Positions 5,594-6,196 of a stretch of 6,196 nucleotides of DNA are shown piece after piece. Every line of letters starts with the position of its first letter. Position 1 is the first letter of the stretch. The notes beneath the pieces are model-generated. The model searched no databases, had not been told where the DNA came from, and saw only the letters and a list, made by a program, of their open reading frames with translations. Source of the DNA: JASJHI01 sp965371355 (GTDB lineage: Bacteria; Actinomycetota; Acidimicrobiia; Acidimicrobiales; Ilumatobacteraceae). A program made the position numbers and the translations under genes. The DNA lies in the NCBI GenBank assembly GCA_965371355.1, contig CBDUYD010000168.1, positions 1 to 6,196 of the forward strand. Direction: 5' to 3'.

Positions 5594-6154
5594 TCAGTCG
5601 TCGGAGACGCTGATGGCGACCGAGTTGACCACCACGTCGGTCTTCGGGCGGTCGCCGCCACCGGTGGCGACACCCTGCATCTGCTCGACGATGTCGAGGC
5701 CCTTCACGACCTGGCCGAACAGGCTGTACTGCGGCGGGAGGCCGACACCGGACGGGCCGGAGATGACGAAGAACTGGCTTCCGTTGGTGTTCGGTCCGGC
5801 GTTGGCCATCGCCAGCGAGCCGATCTTGTACTCGTTGGGCTTGGGCAGCTCGTCGTCGAAACGGTAGCCCGGGCCGCCGCGGCCGGTGCCGGTCGGGTCG
5901 CCTCCCTGGCACATGAAGCCGTTGATGATGCGGTGGAAGATGACGCCGTCGTAGTAGTGGTGCAGGGCGAGGAATACGAAGTTGTTGACCGTCTGGGGAG
6001 CCTTGAGCGCGTCGAGCGCGACGACGATTTCGCCCATCGAGGTGTCGATCGTGGCCGTGTATCGCTTCGTCGGATCGATGCCCATCTCGGGCGGCTCGGA
6101 GAACTCCTGCTGTGCGGGAGCTGATCCGTCGAGTGGGGGGAATGCGGTTGCCAT
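5594..6154 (-). CDS. Cyclophilin-type peptidyl-prolyl cis-trans isomerase
   Basis: This 186-residue single-domain cyclophilin catalyses cis-trans isomerisation of Xaa-Pro bonds. It has no signal peptide or membrane segment, so it is predicted to be cytoplasmic. After a Pro/acidic leader of about 30 residues, the fold starts at YTATIDTSMGEIVVALD. Active-site residues map onto human cyclophilin A: Arg75 in FHRIINGF, Phe80, Met81 and Gln83 in GFMCQGGDP, Ala117-Asn118 in LAMANAGPNTNGSQFFV, Gln127 and Phe129. The position of the cyclosporin-contact Trp121 is Gly and that of His126 is Tyr143, so weak cyclosporin binding is likely, as in many bacterial cyclophilins. The ATG at 6154 has a TAGGGT hexamer 8 nt upstream, which could be a -10 box of a leaderless mRNA or a weak AGGG ribosome site. 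It is the first gene of a probable operon with the downstream glycosylase gene. Confidence 0.95.
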   Translation of the reverse strand: MATAFPPLDGSAPAQQEFSEPPEMGIDPTKRYTATIDTSMGEIVVALDALKAPQTVNNFVFLALHHYYDGVIFHRIINGFMCQGGDPTGTGRGGPGYRFDDELPKPNEYKIGSLAMANAGPNTNGSQFFVISGPSGVGLPPQYSLFGQVVKGLDIVEQMQGVATGGGDRPKTDVVVNSVAISVSDD

Positions 6155-6162
6155 GGCGCCGC

Positions 6163-6168
6163 ACCCTA
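6163..6168 (-). promoter_or_regulatory. Candidate -10 element for the cyclophilin/glycosylase operon
   Basis: The minus strand reads TAGGGT, eight nucleotides before the ATG at 6154. It fits TANNNT of a leaderless promoter; the AGGG within it could instead serve as a weak Shine-Dalgarno site. No -35-like hexamer is seen in the 28 nt remaining before the window edge. Confidence 0.35.
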
Positions 6169-6196
6169 TCTGCGGTCGTCTCCCCGCCGGACCCGA

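Noticed and set aside
5560..5673. Upstream start for the glycosylase at 5673
   Set aside because: The extension lies in the cyclophilin coding region and encodes a low-complexity stretch; family similarity begins just after the ATG at 5559.
5330..6124. Plus-strand open frame (264 codons) over the cyclophilin region
   Set aside because: It is antisense to cyclophilin with its complete active-site motifs; the translation has no recognisable domain.
1..6196. CRISPR array, tRNA/rRNA, insertion sequence, phage or toxin-antitoxin genes
   Set aside because: No regularly spaced repeats, no cloverleaf or rRNA-like segment, and no transposase, integrase or small paired toxin frames were seen; gene order and composition look like ordinary chromosome.

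Overview
This is a GC-rich window (roughly two thirds G+C by eye) with dense coding, 4-13 nt gene overlaps, GTG starts and several starts that lack a Shine-Dalgarno site but have a TANNNT hexamer 6-8 nt upstream. Together with the protein types (FadE-like acyl-CoA dehydrogenase, asparaginase II, YcaQ-family glycosylase), this suggests a high-GC actinobacterium, perhaps of the Acidimicrobiia type. That placement is inferred from composition and style; no marker gene is present.

Layout. Positions 1-2789 hold three genes on the minus strand, read right to left as one tightly overlapping set: an AI-2E family (PF01594) membrane protein (1605-2789), an asparaginase II / Rhizobium-etli-type zinc L-asparaginase (649-1608), and an LACTB2-like metallo-beta-lactamase-fold hydrolase (2-661, C-terminus cut by the window edge). 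Positions 2790-2997 are a divergent intergenic region with a nested palindrome (2852-2895) and candidate promoters on each side. Positions 2998-4224 carry a single plus-strand acyl-CoA dehydrogenase. Positions 4225-4353 lie between convergent genes and contain a perfect 14-bp inverted repeat (4243-4256 / 4276-4289). Positions 4354-6154 hold a second minus-strand pair: a cyclophilin-type peptidyl-prolyl isomerase (5594-6154), followed 34 nt downstream by a YcaQ/AlkX-like DNA interstrand-crosslink glycosylase (4354-5559). Positions 6155-6196 are the upstream region of the cyclophilin gene.

How the genes fit together. The first set is almost certainly co-transcribed and translationally coupled, but no common pathway for the three products is evident. 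The acyl-CoA dehydrogenase is a stand-alone lipid or acyl-CoA catabolism gene. The cyclophilin/glycosylase pair is a probable two-gene operon joining a housekeeping foldase and a DNA-repair enzyme. Overall this reads as ordinary chromosomal core or near-core sequence. I see no mobile element, CRISPR array, tRNA or rRNA, phage gene or recognisable defence system. The points most worth a second look are the two palindromic non-coding elements, the QID catalytic motif of the glycosylase, and the relocated catalytic glutamate of the dehydrogenase.
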